Positions 31,010 to 39,979 of a DNA stretch of 64,000 bases are shown here, in pieces. Origin of the DNA: JAAYHG01 sp012735455 (GTDB lineage: Bacteria; Bacillota; DTU030; DUMP01); NCBI GenBank assembly GCA_050951365.1, contig JBMNIX010000001.1, positions 124,001 to 188,000 of the forward strand, in the 5' to 3' direction. Position 1 is the stretch's first letter, and the number at the start of each line of letters is the position of its first letter. Below the pieces are notes generated by a model. The model did not search any database. It worked only from the letters and a program-made list of their open reading frames with translations, and had not been told where the DNA came from. A program made the translations under genes and the position numbers.

Positions 31010-31438
31010 TTAAGAGTTCCAGAACTCTGGTTTCTGAGCCTGGTGTGGATGATCGGGGCCACGGTAGACCTTAAGCTTCTTTGCCATAGCCCGGCCTAAC
31101 CGGTTGTGTGGCAACATACCCTTAACTGCCAGCTCAACCGCCAGCTGCGGGCGCTGTGCCATAAGGTCTTTATACTTGGTGCGCTTGAGGCCACCTGGGT
31201 AGCCGCTGTAGCGCACCCATTCCTTTTGTTCTGCTTTGCGGCCAGTAAGTACAACCTTATCCGCATTGATGATGATGACAAAGTCCCCTGTGTCAATGAA
31301 AGGGGTAAAAGTTGGTTTATGCTTGCCGCGCAGAATGCGGGCTGCCTCTGTCGCCAAGCGGCCTAAAGGCTTGCCGGCGCCGTCGAGGACGTACCACTTG
31401 CGCTCTATTTCTGCTGGTTTTGCCATGTAGCTCTTCAC
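31010..31438 (-). CDS. rplM: 50S ribosomal protein L13
   Basis: The 142-residue protein is full length, with RKWYVLDGAGKPLGRLA and the MLPHNRLG motif. The GTG start (MKSYMAKP) follows AGGAGGAG and matches other clostridial L13 starts. It is an early assembly protein of the large subunit. The gene lies 70 bases after truA. Confidence 0.97.
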   Translation of the reverse strand: MKSYMAKPAEIERKWYVLDGAGKPLGRLATEAARILRGKHKPTFTPFIDTGDFVIIINADKVVLTGRKAEQKEWVRYSGYPGGLKRTKYKDLMAQRPQLAVELAVKGMLPHNRLGRAMAKKLKVYRGPDHPHQAQKPEFWNS

Positions 31439-31508
31439 TTTTTCTTTCTCCTCCTGCTACGGAGTTCCGAACGTGGCTCCTCCGCCGGGGCTCAACGACG
31501 GCAGAGAC

Positions 31509-32324
31509 TCACAGGGTGATTTTAACATAGCCCCAAGGTAGTGTCAAGCCAACGCTGCCTGGTGTTGCCACCCCTTCTTCAGAGCTCGATCCATAGTGTA
31601 CAGCCCAGAGAACAAGGCCTTGGGGGGGTGCGGTAGGGCCGGCCTGGCTGCGGTCGCGTGCTGCCAGAATCCTGGGCATTGCTTCCGGTACTAGAGCTCC
31701 GCGTCCCACCTCCACCAGGGTCCCCACCAGGTTCCGTACCATTTTGTAAAGAAAGCCATTGGCGGCCGCCTCGACCACAATCAGATCCCCTCTCTGGCCC
31801 AGGTTCAGACGCCGGAGGGTGCGTACGTGGTTCTTAGCGGCACCACCGGAGGCGCAGAACGAACTGAAGTCGTGCTCCCCTAGCAGCAATTGGGCTGCGG
31901 ACTGCATAGCGGTGAAATCCAGAGGCCCTCTTAGCGACCAGCTGTAGCGCTGCAGGAAGGGCGATGGGTGAGCGGCTTGCTGGATGAGGTAGCGATAGAC
32001 TTTGCCTGTTGCCGAATAGCAAGCATGAAAGCTCTCTTCCACCTCTTCCGCCTGCCAAACACGCACCTCTCGCGGCAGGCAGGAGTTCAGCGCCGCTGGC
32101 AGGCGCTCTACTGGCAGCTTCGCGCGGGTACTGAAGTTCACCACCTGAGCCCGGGCGTGAACCCCAGCATCGGTACGGCCAGCACCTACTACCTTTACCT
32201 CTTCCCCGAGTATCTTGCCCAAAGCGGCCATAAGTTCACCCTGTACAGTGCAGGCATTAGGCTGCACCTGAAAACCGGCAAAGGCACTACCATCGTAAGC
32301 CAAGGTAAGTTTAATGTTACGCAC
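31509..32324 (-). CDS. truA: tRNA pseudouridine(38-40) synthase TruA
   Basis: From the GTG at 32324 (271 residues) the protein has the TruA catalytic motif GAGRTDAGVHA with catalytic Asp52, and FLYKMVRNLVG near the C-terminus. It makes pseudouridine at positions 38-40 of tRNA anticodon arms. GGGGGTG precedes the GTG; an upstream ATG lacks a site. It follows ecfT by 44 bases, the common Bacillota order ecfA1-ecfA2-ecfT-truA-rplM-rpsI. Confidence 0.95.
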   Translation of the reverse strand: MRNIKLTLAYDGSAFAGFQVQPNACTVQGELMAALGKILGEEVKVVGAGRTDAGVHARAQVVNFSTRAKLPVERLPAALNSCLPREVRVWQAEEVEESFHACYSATGKVYRYLIQQAAHPSPFLQRYSWSLRGPLDFTAMQSAAQLLLGEHDFSSFCASGGAAKNHVRTLRRLNLGQRGDLIVVEAAANGFLYKMVRNLVGTLVEVGRGALVPEAMPRILAARDRSQAGPTAPPQGLVLWAVHYGSSSEEGVATPGSVGLTLPWGYVKITL

Positions 32325-32368
32325 GGGAACACCCCCACAGTCAGTCACCATGTCGTGGAAAGCGCCCC

Positions 32369-33166
32369 CTACAGCACTCGGTCCAGGATGCTTAACACAA
32401 GAACCACCGCCATTACTCCCAGGGCAATCACATCGCGGCCCGAAAACCTGAGTTCACGCAAACGCGTGCGGCCCTCACCGCCGCGGTAGCAGCGCGCTTC
32501 CATGGCAGTGGCCAGGTCATCGGCGCGACGGAAGGCGCCCACAAAGAGAGGTACCAGGAGAGGGATCATTCCTTTGGCCCGCTGTACAATGTTCCCGCTC
32601 TCAAAGTCAGCCCCGCGGGCCATTTGTGCCTTCATAATTTTATCTGTCTCCTCCAAGAGTGTCGGGATGAAACGGAGCGCAATGGTCATCATCATAGCCA
32701 GCTCATGGGCTGGCACACCGAAACGCTTGAAAGGCTTCAGCAGGTATTCTATGCCATCGGTAAGGGCAATGGGTGAGCTGGTCAGAGTCAGCAGGGACGT
32801 GGTGAGCACCAAGAGTAACAGGCGCCAACCCATAAACACACCCAGCCTAATTCCCTCGGCCGTGGCCTTAAACGGCCCTAGCTGCCATACCACCCTGCCA
32901 GGTGTTAAGAAGAAGTTCAGTACCAGGGTAAAGAGAACAATATAAAAGATCGGTCGTATACCCTTCAAAACAAAGCGCCACGGCAAGCCAGACAAGATTA
33001 TCAAGGCCAGGCTAAAGAGGGTGATAAAGGAGTAGCCCGGAAGGTCTGTCATAATGAAGAGAGCCACAATGTAGATCATGGCGCTTATGATCTTGGTGCG
33101 CGGGTCTAGCCTGTGCAGCGGTGAATTGCCAGGTATATATTGCCCCAGGGTAATGTCTTTAAGCAT
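32369..33166 (-). CDS. ecfT: ECF transporter transmembrane component EcfT
   Basis: From the ATG at 33166 (265 residues), behind GGGGAGG, the protein has the family start (GQYIPGNSPLHRLDPRTK), five or six helices and two coupling-helix motifs of the A-R-G type: AQMARGADF and AMEARCYRG. EcfT couples the two ATPases to exchangeable S components for vitamins. It overlaps ecfA2 by 8 bases. No S component is in this operon; the RibU-like gene at 3745 is a candidate partner. Confidence 0.95.
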   Translation of the reverse strand: MLKDITLGQYIPGNSPLHRLDPRTKIISAMIYIVALFIMTDLPGYSFITLFSLALIILSGLPWRFVLKGIRPIFYIVLFTLVLNFFLTPGRVVWQLGPFKATAEGIRLGVFMGWRLLLLVLTTSLLTLTSSPIALTDGIEYLLKPFKRFGVPAHELAMMMTIALRFIPTLLEETDKIMKAQMARGADFESGNIVQRAKGMIPLLVPLFVGAFRRADDLATAMEARCYRGGEGRTRLRELRFSGRDVIALGVMAVVLVLSILDRVL

Positions 33167-34019
33167 CGGCCTGCCTCCCCAGGTATCGTAGTAGCTCTGC
33201 CGCTGCTTCCTTAACAGTAAGTACATCGGGCCTCACGCCAGGGTACTTGGCCGCAATCCGCCTCATCAACTCTGTAACCTGTGGAATGCCCAGCCCCAAC
33301 TCTTTTAGCCTCTCGGGCTCGCCAAAAAGCTCCCGTGGTTTGCCATCGGCTGCCACCTGACCGCGGTGCATTATAACAAGTCGGTCTACCAGGCGCGCCA
33401 CGTCTTCCATGCTGTGTGAGACCAACACCACCGTAAGCCCCAGTTCTTTATGCAGACGTGCTACATGCCCCAGGATCTCGTTACGCCCCCGCGGATCCAG
33501 CCCCGCTGTTGGTTCATCTAGTATCAGGTAGCTCGGATTCATGGCCAGTACCCCGGCAATGGCTACCCGTCGCATCTCGCCCCCAGAAAGATCAAAGGGG
33601 GAACGCGGCGCATACTTTGCCGGGTCCAGCCCCACCATGGTCAAGGCTTCCTGCACTCGCTCTTCTATCTCGGCCTCACTAAGAGCAAGATTACGCGGAC
33701 CAAAGGCCACGTCCTTAGCCACGGTTTCCTCAAACAACTGGTGTTCCGGGTATTGGAACACCAGGCCTACCTTCTGACGAATAGCTTTACGGTTATTTCG
33801 GTTTGCGGTATCGACACCGTCCACCAACACCTGCCCCTCTGTGGGCCGCAGCAGGCCGTTGAAGTGCTGGATCAAGGTGGACTTACCGGAGCCAGTGTGA
33901 CCAATCAGGCCCAGGAACTCTCCCTCACTGATGGTCAGGTTCACACCCCTTAGGGCAGTGGCGGCAAAGGGGGTTCCGGGCTGATAGGTGTAGGTTACAT
34001 CTGTGACACATATCGGCAT
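33159..34019 (-). CDS. ecfA2: ECF transporter ATP-binding protein EcfA2
   Basis: The 286-residue ABC ATPase has Walker A GHTGSGKST, Q-loop FQYPEHQLFEETV, signature LSGGE and Walker B YLILDEPTAGLD. The order and sequence identify the second ECF ATPase. It would pair with EcfA1 under EcfT at the inner face of the membrane. Its start overlaps the end of ecfA1 by 25 bases. Confidence 0.95.
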   Translation of the reverse strand: MPICVTDVTYTYQPGTPFAATALRGVNLTISEGEFLGLIGHTGSGKSTLIQHFNGLLRPTEGQVLVDGVDTANRNNRKAIRQKVGLVFQYPEHQLFEETVAKDVAFGPRNLALSEAEIEERVQEALTMVGLDPAKYAPRSPFDLSGGEMRRVAIAGVLAMNPSYLILDEPTAGLDPRGRNEILGHVARLHKELGLTVVLVSHSMEDVARLVDRLVIMHRGQVAADGKPRELFGEPERLKELGLGIPQVTELMRRIAAKYPGVRPDVLTVKEAAAELLRYLGRQADA

Positions 34020-34843
34020 AGCTCGGCCTCCATCTCCTCCACTGTGAGAATCCCGGGCTGCAACTTGATACCCCGTCTTGCAAGGTGCTGAGCCAGTTCG
34101 GTCACCTGGGGCACATCCAGTCCCAGCCGCCTCAGCTCAGCCACCTGGGTGAAAACCTCCCGCGGTACACCATCCAACACCTTCTGCCCACCATCCATCA
34201 CCACCACTCGGCCTGCTTGTACTGCCTCTTCCATGAAGTGAGTGATATAAACAATGGTGATGCCCTCCTGGCGATTTAGCCTGAGCACCGTCTCCATCAC
34301 TTCGCGACGGCCGGAAGGGTCCAGCATGGCAGTGGGTTCATCCAAAATCATGGCCTCGGGCTGCATGGCCAGTACCCCAGCGATGGCTATGCGCTGTTTT
34401 TGACCACCCGATAGGAGGTGAGGAGCTGCACGTCTATATTCTGTCATCCCAACAATTTTCAAGGCTTCGTCCACTCTGCGGCGAATCTCGGCCGCCGGAA
34501 TGCCCAGGTTTTCAGGTCCAAAGGCCACGTCTTCCTCTACAGCCGTGGCTACAATCTGGTTATCTGGATTTTGAAACACCATGCCCGCTGTCTGGCGAAT
34601 GTCCCACAGATGCTTGGCATCTCTTGTATCCCAGCCCTTCACCAGCACACAGCCTTCAGTAGGCAAAAGGAGGGCATTGAGGTGTTTGGCCAGAGTTGAT
34701 TTGCCAGAGCCGTTGTGACCGATTACTGCTACAAACTCACCCTGCTTGATACTCAGAGTAACATCTTTGAGAGCCACGCGTTCAACTGTCTCGCCCTCAC
34801 TGTAGCGGTGCCAGACATTCTCCAGCCGGAACATTTCCGTCAT
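33995..34843 (-). CDS. ecfA1: ECF transporter ATP-binding protein EcfA1
   Basis: From the ATG at 34843 (282 residues) the protein has Walker A GHNGSGKST, Q-loop FQNPDNQIVATAVEEDVAFG, signature LLSGGQKQR and Walker B AMILDEPTAMLD. GGGTGG precedes the ATG, and an earlier start would add 14 unlikely residues. It is the first ECF gene, 63 bases after rplQ, at the end of the alpha operon. Confidence 0.95.
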   Translation of the reverse strand: MTEMFRLENVWHRYSEGETVERVALKDVTLSIKQGEFVAVIGHNGSGKSTLAKHLNALLLPTEGCVLVKGWDTRDAKHLWDIRQTAGMVFQNPDNQIVATAVEEDVAFGPENLGIPAAEIRRRVDEALKIVGMTEYRRAAPHLLSGGQKQRIAIAGVLAMQPEAMILDEPTAMLDPSGRREVMETVLRLNRQEGITIVYITHFMEEAVQAGRVVVMDGGQKVLDGVPREVFTQVAELRRLGLDVPQVTELAQHLARRGIKLQPGILTVEEMEAELCRYVSQM

Positions 34844-34906
34844 CGTTACCACCCACTTAACAAAACAGGGACCGGCGCCCGGCAAGGCTGGTCCCTTCCC
34901 CGTATC

Positions 34907-35254
34907 TTAAACCAGCTCCAGGATGGCCATGGGAGCTGCGTCGCCCTGGCGGGGTCCGAGCTTGTAGATCCGCGTGTAACCACCACTCCGCTCGGCGAAA
35001 CGCGGTCCAACAGTATCAAAAAGCTTCTTTAAGACTTCCGCGTCCTGCACCATCACCGCCGCTTGCCGCCGAGCGTGCAGATCCCCCCGTTTTGCCAGGG
35101 TGATCAGGTTCTCTGCCAAGCGCTTTAATTCCTTCGCCTTACTCTCGGTGGTCTGAATCCTTTCATAGCGGAAAAAGGAAACCAATAGGTTTCGGAGCAT
35201 TGCCTCACGGTGGCTGCTCAGACGCCCTAACTTGCGATAGCCCATGCGCTGCAC
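34907..35254 (-). CDS. rplQ: 50S ribosomal protein L17
   Basis: The 115-residue protein is full length: GYRKLGRLSSHREAMLRNL start, TTESKAKELKRLAENLITLAKRG, and the GGYTRIYKLGPRQGDAAPMAILELV end. It lies next to rpoA with 81 bases between. Confidence 0.98.
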   Translation of the reverse strand: MQRMGYRKLGRLSSHREAMLRNLLVSFFRYERIQTTESKAKELKRLAENLITLAKRGDLHARRQAAVMVQDAEVLKKLFDTVGPRFAERSGGYTRIYKLGPRQGDAAPMAILELV

Positions 35255-35335
35255 CTCCTTCGTACATGGGAACAGGCCCGGCGCCCTTCCTGTAGCATCC
35301 TGCCCCCAGGCTGTGGTTGGCCAGGTCTTTTGTCC

Positions 35336-36283
35336 TTACTCCTCTTTCGGTTTCAAAGAGAGTCCCAAAGCAGCGAGCTTGCTCTGTACCTCTTCCAAAG
35401 ACTTGCGTCCCAGGTTACGTACCTTCATCATGTCCTCTTCGGTCTTCTCCGTCAGCTGACCCACAGTGTTAATACCAGCACGCTTCAGACAGTTATAAGA
35501 GCGTACAGACAGGTCAAGCTCCTCAATGCTCATGTCGAGGGCACTTGTTTTGTCTTCCTCTTCTCGCTCCACCATGATCTCCATGTTGTTGGCGACCTCG
35601 GTGAGGCTAGTAAAGAGAGCCAGGTGCTCAGTTAAGATGTGCGCTGCCAAGCTCACCGCCTCGTCGGGGGCAATGGTACCGTTAGTCCAAACTTCCAAAG
35701 AAAGCTTGTCGTAGTCAGTCCTCTGCCCCACCCGGGTGTTCTCTACCTGATAGTTGACCCTGGTTATCGGTGTAAAAATGGAGTCCACCGGGATAAGGCC
35801 AATTGGGTCATCAGGCTTTTTGTTGCGGTCGGCAGACACATAACCCCGGCCCTTGGAAACGGTAATCTCCATGATCAGCTCAGCACGCTCATCAAGGGTA
35901 GCGATGTGTTGTTCGGGGTTCAGTATTTCGATGTCAGGGTCGGTAACGATGTCGCCAGCCTTAATCTCTCCCGGTGTCCGCGCCTCCAGGCGCATCACCT
36001 TGGGGCCGTCGCTGTGTAGCTTTAGGGCCAGTTCCTTGAGGTTAAGGACTATCTCCGGTACATCCTCCATCACGCCCGGCACCGTGGAAAGCTCGTGTAG
36101 GACATCCTGAATCTTAATCGAGGTGACCGCCGCTCCGGGCAAAGAGGACAACAGGACACGCCGCAGGGAGTTGCCTAGGGTTGTACCGTAGCCGCGTTCC
36201 AGGGGCTCCACCACAAAACGGCCATACCTGTTATCCTCGCTCAGCTCAGCAACCTCGATTTTCGGTTTTTCCATTTCAATCAT
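35336..36283 (-). CDS. rpoA: DNA-directed RNA polymerase subunit alpha
   Basis: The 315-residue subunit has the assembly domain (GTTLGNSLRRVLLSSLPGAAV) at residues 33-52 and a C-terminal domain (about 245-315) with LDLSVRSYNCLKRAGINTVGQL and RNLGRKSLEEV, which binds UP elements and activators. GGAGGG precedes the ATG at 36283. It holds the usual place between rpsD and rplQ. Confidence 0.98.
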   Translation of the reverse strand: MIEMEKPKIEVAELSEDNRYGRFVVEPLERGYGTTLGNSLRRVLLSSLPGAAVTSIKIQDVLHELSTVPGVMEDVPEIVLNLKELALKLHSDGPKVMRLEARTPGEIKAGDIVTDPDIEILNPEQHIATLDERAELIMEITVSKGRGYVSADRNKKPDDPIGLIPVDSIFTPITRVNYQVENTRVGQRTDYDKLSLEVWTNGTIAPDEAVSLAAHILTEHLALFTSLTEVANNMEIMVEREEEDKTSALDMSIEELDLSVRSYNCLKRAGINTVGQLTEKTEEDMMKVRNLGRKSLEEVQSKLAALGLSLKPKEE

Positions 36284-36343
36284 GAACCTTAACCCTCCTT
36301 GTCCGTACCATTATCCGCGCGAGGGCATGAAGAAAAAGGTTCA

Positions 36344-36970
36344 TTACTTCGAGTAAAGCTCAACGATTAGATGTTCCTGAACCGGTACGTCTATTTCGCT
36401 GCGCTCAGGCCAACGGATTACTCTAGCTTTGAGCTCTGCCGGGTTAGACTCCAACCAGTCTGGAACCGTACGCGTCGCTGCCAGCTGGGCTATCTCCTGG
36501 AACAACGGTAGATTACGGCTGCCCTCACGAACACTGATCTCGTCGCCGGGACGCACGCGGAAGGAAGGAATGCTCACCTTACGCCCGTTCACGGCAAAGT
36601 GCCCGTGCCGTACAAACTGGCGTGCCTCTGGGCGGGAGCGCCCAAAACCCAAGCGGTAGATCACGTTATCCAGCCTGCTCTCTAGCAAGGTAAGCAGGTT
36701 GGTACCGGTAACACCCTTCATACGGGTAGCAATATCGTAGTAGCGTCTGAACTGCCGCTCCAGCACACCGTAGATCCGGCGGGCCTTTTGCTTTTCGCGC
36801 AGCTGGATACCATACTCTGAGATCTTCTTGCGACTCTGCCCGTGCTGACCAGGAGCGTAAATACGCCGGTCCACCGCACATTTGCCGGTGTAGCAACGGT
36901 CGCCCTTGAGGAAAAGCTTCATGCCTTCCCGCCGGCAGAGCCTGCAGACAGCTCCTGTGTATCTCGCCAT
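36344..36970 (-). CDS. rpsD: 30S ribosomal protein S4
   Basis: The 208-residue protein is full length with an S4 RNA-binding domain (RLDNVIYRLGFGRSRPEARQFVRHGH). Four cysteines near the N-terminus (C9, C12, C27, C32) give the zinc-type N-terminal region found in many Bacillota paralogues. S4 starts assembly of the small-subunit body. Confidence 0.98.
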   Translation of the reverse strand: MARYTGAVCRLCRREGMKLFLKGDRCYTGKCAVDRRIYAPGQHGQSRKKISEYGIQLREKQKARRIYGVLERQFRRYYDIATRMKGVTGTNLLTLLESRLDNVIYRLGFGRSRPEARQFVRHGHFAVNGRKVSIPSFRVRPGDEISVREGSRNLPLFQEIAQLAATRTVPDWLESNPAELKARVIRWPERSEIDVPVQEHLIVELYSK

Positions 36971-36990
36971 CTACCTTACACCTCGCTCTC

Positions 36991-37383
36991 TTAGACCCTG
37001 CGCCGCTTAGGTGGCCTACAGCCGTTGTGCGGCACCGGCGTCACGTCTTTAATAAGATTAACCTCCAGGCCCGCTGCCTGTAGGGAGCGGATTGCCGCCT
37101 CGCGACCAGCTCCAGGACCCTTAACGTTTACCTCAATCTCCCGCATGCCATGCTCCATAGCTAGCTTAGCTGCCCTCTCTGCCGCCATCTGAGCTGCAAA
37201 GGGGGTGCTTTTGCGCGAACCCTTAAAGCCTTGCGTCCCCGAGCTGGCCCAAGAGATCACGTTGCCGGCCATATCGGTAATAGTGACCAGGGTATTGTTG
37301 AACGTGGAACGAATGTGGGCCACGCCCCGGTCAACGTTCTTACGCTCGCGCCGTTTTACGCGTGTCTGCGTCTTCTTGGCCAT
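36991..37383 (-). CDS. rpsK: 30S ribosomal protein S11
   Basis: The 130-residue protein has HIRSTFNNTLVTITD and the PHNGCRPPKRRRV end of S11, part of the platform near the mRNA exit. It lies between rpsM and rpsD. Confidence 0.98.
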   Translation of the reverse strand: MAKKTQTRVKRRERKNVDRGVAHIRSTFNNTLVTITDMAGNVISWASSGTQGFKGSRKSTPFAAQMAAERAAKLAMEHGMREIEVNVKGPGAGREAAIRSLQAAGLEVNLIKDVTPVPHNGCRPPKRRRV

Positions 37384-37407
37384 TCTTTTCCCTCCTTATT
37401 AAGAGAG

Positions 37408-37779
37408 TTACTTCTTGCGCCGTACGCCAACGGTCTTTCGCGGTCCCTTTCTGCAGCGAGCGTTGGTTCGCGTCCGCTGCCCCCGCACGGGAAGGCCACG
37501 CCGGTGACGCAGGCCCCGGTAGGTACCGATTTCGATCAACCGTTTAATATCGAGGGCCACGTCACGGCGCAAATCACCTTCTACCTTATGGTTCTTATCG
37601 ATCTCCTCGCGCAGACGTGTGGCCTCTTCCTCGGTCAAGTCTCTAACCCTGGTATTAGGATCGATCTTGGTGTTGGCCAGAATCTTTTGCGCCGAGCTTA
37701 GCCCGATACCGTAAATGTACGTCAGGGCAACCTCCACTCGTTTATCACGAGGTAGGTCAACACCGGCTATACGTGCCAT
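37408..37779 (-). CDS. rpsM: 30S ribosomal protein S13
   Basis: The 123-residue protein starts MARIAGVDLPRDKRVEVALTYIYGIG and ends in a basic tail containing RGQRTRTNARCRKG. It contacts tRNA and L5 in the subunit bridge. Confidence 0.98.
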   Translation of the reverse strand: MARIAGVDLPRDKRVEVALTYIYGIGLSSAQKILANTKIDPNTRVRDLTEEEATRLREEIDKNHKVEGDLRRDVALDIKRLIEIGTYRGLRHRRGLPVRGQRTRTNARCRKGPRKTVGVRRKK

Positions 37780-37816
37780 CTCTTATATTACACCTCCATG
37801 AACAGCGCTAGACACT

Positions 37817-37930
37817 TTAGCCCTGGCGCTGCTTGTGCTTGGGGTTTTCACAAATCACCATCACGCGGCCCTTGCGTTTGATCACCTTACACTTTTCGCA
37901 AATGGGCTTCACCGACGGCCTTACTCTCAT
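37817..37930 (-). CDS. rpmJ: 50S ribosomal protein L36
   Basis: This 37-residue gene begins MRVRPSVKPICEKCKVIKRK. The zinc ligands C-x2-C, a third cysteine (VICENPKH) and the histidine are present, the zinc-containing form. It lies between infA and rpsM, its conserved place. Confidence 0.97.
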   Translation of the reverse strand: MRVRPSVKPICEKCKVIKRKGRVMVICENPKHKQRQG

Positions 37931-38027
37931 AGCGTTTCAACCCTCCTCTAGCGGGATAGGCTGCTCAGGCCTCGGTAGCTCCTGGAAGCATTACCCCTTG
38001 GCTTCTCGGGCTACCGTGTGCCTTACC

Positions 38028-38252
38028 TTATTTGTATCGGTAGGTTATCCGCCCTCGGCCCAAGTCGTACAGGGAAAGCTGGATACGCACACGGTCTCCT
38101 GGAAGGATGCGAATAAAGTTCATGCGGATCTTACCAGAAACGTGGGCCAAAACACGGTGACCGTTATCCAACTCTACCCGAAACATGGCGTTTGGAAGCG
38201 GCTCTACTACCGTACCATCGACCTCAATAGAGTCATCTCTTTCTTTCAGCAT
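38028..38252 (-). CDS. infA: Translation initiation factor IF-1
   Basis: The 74-residue OB-fold protein begins MLKERDDSIEVDGTVVE and ends GRITYRYK. It occupies the A site during initiation. The start overlaps the stop of the KOW gene. The second of two adjacent ATGs (38252) is 5 bases from GGAGGG and preferred. Confidence 0.97.
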   Translation of the reverse strand: MLKERDDSIEVDGTVVEPLPNAMFRVELDNGHRVLAHVSGKIRMNFIRILPGDRVRIQLSLYDLGRGRITYRYK

Positions 38253-38530
38253 CATCGCCCTCCTTCCAGGATCGCAGCTAGATTCTTCCTAACCATTACA
38301 TCTGTCACCGGCTCACCCTTGGCGAGCGCCGCGGCAACATCCTCTCCAACCTTTTCAATGATCTCCAGGTGTGACAGGTTCTTGATCTTGGGCCTTGTTA
38401 CAGGGCGGCGGGCCCCATCGGTTACGCGTACTCGTCTGGCGTCATGATATCCCAGCACCAAGTAACAAACACCCTCATCGCGTCCGGCGCGGGAACGCAC
38501 CAGTTGCCCTGGTTTAACCGTCCCTAACAT
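38252..38530 (-). CDS. KOW-domain RNA-binding protein (L14e-like)
   Basis: The 92-residue protein has a KOW-like beta motif at its start (GTVKPGQLVRSRAGRDEGVCYLV) and resembles the eukaryotic/archaeal L14e ribosomal protein more than any bacterial one. In Clostridia this gene sits between map and infA. It overlaps infA by the stop/start and follows map by 12 bases. It probably binds RNA, perhaps on the ribosome; function is not established. Confidence 0.88.
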   Translation of the reverse strand: MLGTVKPGQLVRSRAGRDEGVCYLVLGYHDARRVRVTDGARRPVTRPKIKNLSHLEIIEKVGEDVAAALAKGEPVTDVMVRKNLAAILEGGR

Positions 38531-38542
38531 GTCGGCACCTCC

Positions 38543-39289
38543 TCAGACACGGGTCAGAATCTCCGGACCATCCTCGGTGATGGCCACCGTGTGCTCGAAG
38601 TGCGCTGACAGACTTCCGTCGGCCGTAACCACTGTCCAACCGTTCTCCAGAACCCGGACCTCGTAGGTCCCTACGTTCACCATCGGCTCAATGGCTAAAC
38701 ACATCCCTGCCATGAGGCGCGGTCCCCGCCCCGGTGGACCATAGTTTGGAACCGATGGGTCTTCGTGCATCTTTGTGCCGATACCATGGCCCACGTAATT
38801 GCGGACCACATTAAAGCCCGCCTTTTCTACGTGCGTCTGTACAGCATGCCCAATATCCGAGAGCCTGTTTCCCGGCCGGGCCTGTTCTATACCTTTGTGT
38901 AGGGACTCTTCCGTTACCTTAAGGAGTTCCAACGCTTCAGGCGATACCTCACCAACCGGTACTGTGAAGGCCGAGTCACCCACATAACCGTCCACAATAA
39001 CCCCGATATCAATACTAATAATATCTCCAGATCTTACCTGCCTCAGACCAGGAATACCGTGTACCACCTCATCATTGATGGAGGCACAGATACTCCCTGG
39101 AAATCCCTGATAACCCTTGAAAGCTGGTATACCGCCATGCTTGGTAATAAAGTCCTCTGCCAGGGCATCCAATTCCGCCGTAGTAACCCCTGGCCGGATT
39201 GCCCGTTTTAGCTCCGCGACAGCCAAGGCCGTAAGACGCCCTGCCGCCCGCATGCTATCAATTTCACGGGGCGATCTCAATACAATCAT
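38543..39289 (-). CDS. map: Type I methionine aminopeptidase
   Basis: The 248-residue enzyme has all metal ligands: Asp94, Asp105, His168, Glu201 and Glu232, with the substrate histidine His77. It lacks the N-terminal zinc extension, so it is a type Ia enzyme. It removes the initiator methionine from new proteins. It overlaps adk by 4 bases. Confidence 0.97.
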   Translation of the reverse strand: MIVLRSPREIDSMRAAGRLTALAVAELKRAIRPGVTTAELDALAEDFITKHGGIPAFKGYQGFPGSICASINDEVVHGIPGLRQVRSGDIISIDIGVIVDGYVGDSAFTVPVGEVSPEALELLKVTEESLHKGIEQARPGNRLSDIGHAVQTHVEKAGFNVVRNYVGHGIGTKMHEDPSVPNYGPPGRGPRLMAGMCLAIEPMVNVGTYEVRVLENGWTVVTADGSLSAHFEHTVAITEDGPEILTRV

Positions 39290-39939
39290 ACCGAACCCTC
39301 TTTGAGAACCATCTTAACCCGGCTCAGCACCTCTTTCGGTGATCCTGTCCCCTCAACCCTTCTCAAAATACCCAACCGTTCATAAAAACCCAGGACCGGC
39401 TCCGTTTGGGCCTGATACACCTCAAGACGTCGCTTTATTACTTCCGCTGAGTCGTCTGCACGCTGGATGAGCTCTGCATGGCAGACATCACAGCGTCCAG
39501 CCACCTTTGGTGGCCGCCCTGTCAGGTGATACGTAGCTCCACACTGAGAGCACACCCGGCGCTGAGTCAACCGCTCCATTAGATCTTCGGGATCCACAGC
39601 CAGATAAACCGCTGCCGTAAGGGGCCGTCTGAGCTCTTTAAGAAGGTTCTCCAGACCCTGAGCTTGCGCTTCAGTACGCGGGAATCCGTCCAGGATAAAC
39701 CCTCGCTCTGCATCCGACTGCTCAAGCCGTTCTTTAACAATCCCGATAACTACCTCGTCGGGAACTAGTTCGCCTCTGGTTACGTACTCGCGCATTGCGT
39801 TACCGAGGGGTGTTCCCGTGGCCATGGCCTCGCGTAAGAGATCACCGGTAGCAATCCGCGGAACCCCGAGCTCAAGAGCCAAGAGTTCCCCCTGCGTCCC
39901 CTTACCTGCGCCTGGAGCGCCCAGCAGTACAAGCCGCAT
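39286..39939 (-). CDS. adk: Adenylate kinase
   Basis: From the ATG at 39939 (217 residues), behind GGGAGG, it has the P-loop GAPGAGKGT at 7-15 and a long zinc-type LID with Cys130, Cys133, Cys150 and Cys153, as in Gram-positive enzymes. It interconverts 2 ADP with ATP and AMP. It follows secY by 40 bases. Confidence 0.98.
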   Translation of the reverse strand: MRLVLLGAPGAGKGTQGELLALELGVPRIATGDLLREAMATGTPLGNAMREYVTRGELVPDEVVIGIVKERLEQSDAERGFILDGFPRTEAQAQGLENLLKELRRPLTAAVYLAVDPEDLMERLTQRRVCSQCGATYHLTGRPPKVAGRCDVCHAELIQRADDSAEVIKRRLEVYQAQTEPVLGFYERLGILRRVEGTGSPKEVLSRVKMVLKEGSV

Positions 39940-39979
39940 GGTCCTACCTCCCCCCACTGCCCGCGTCGTGGCGGTCTTA

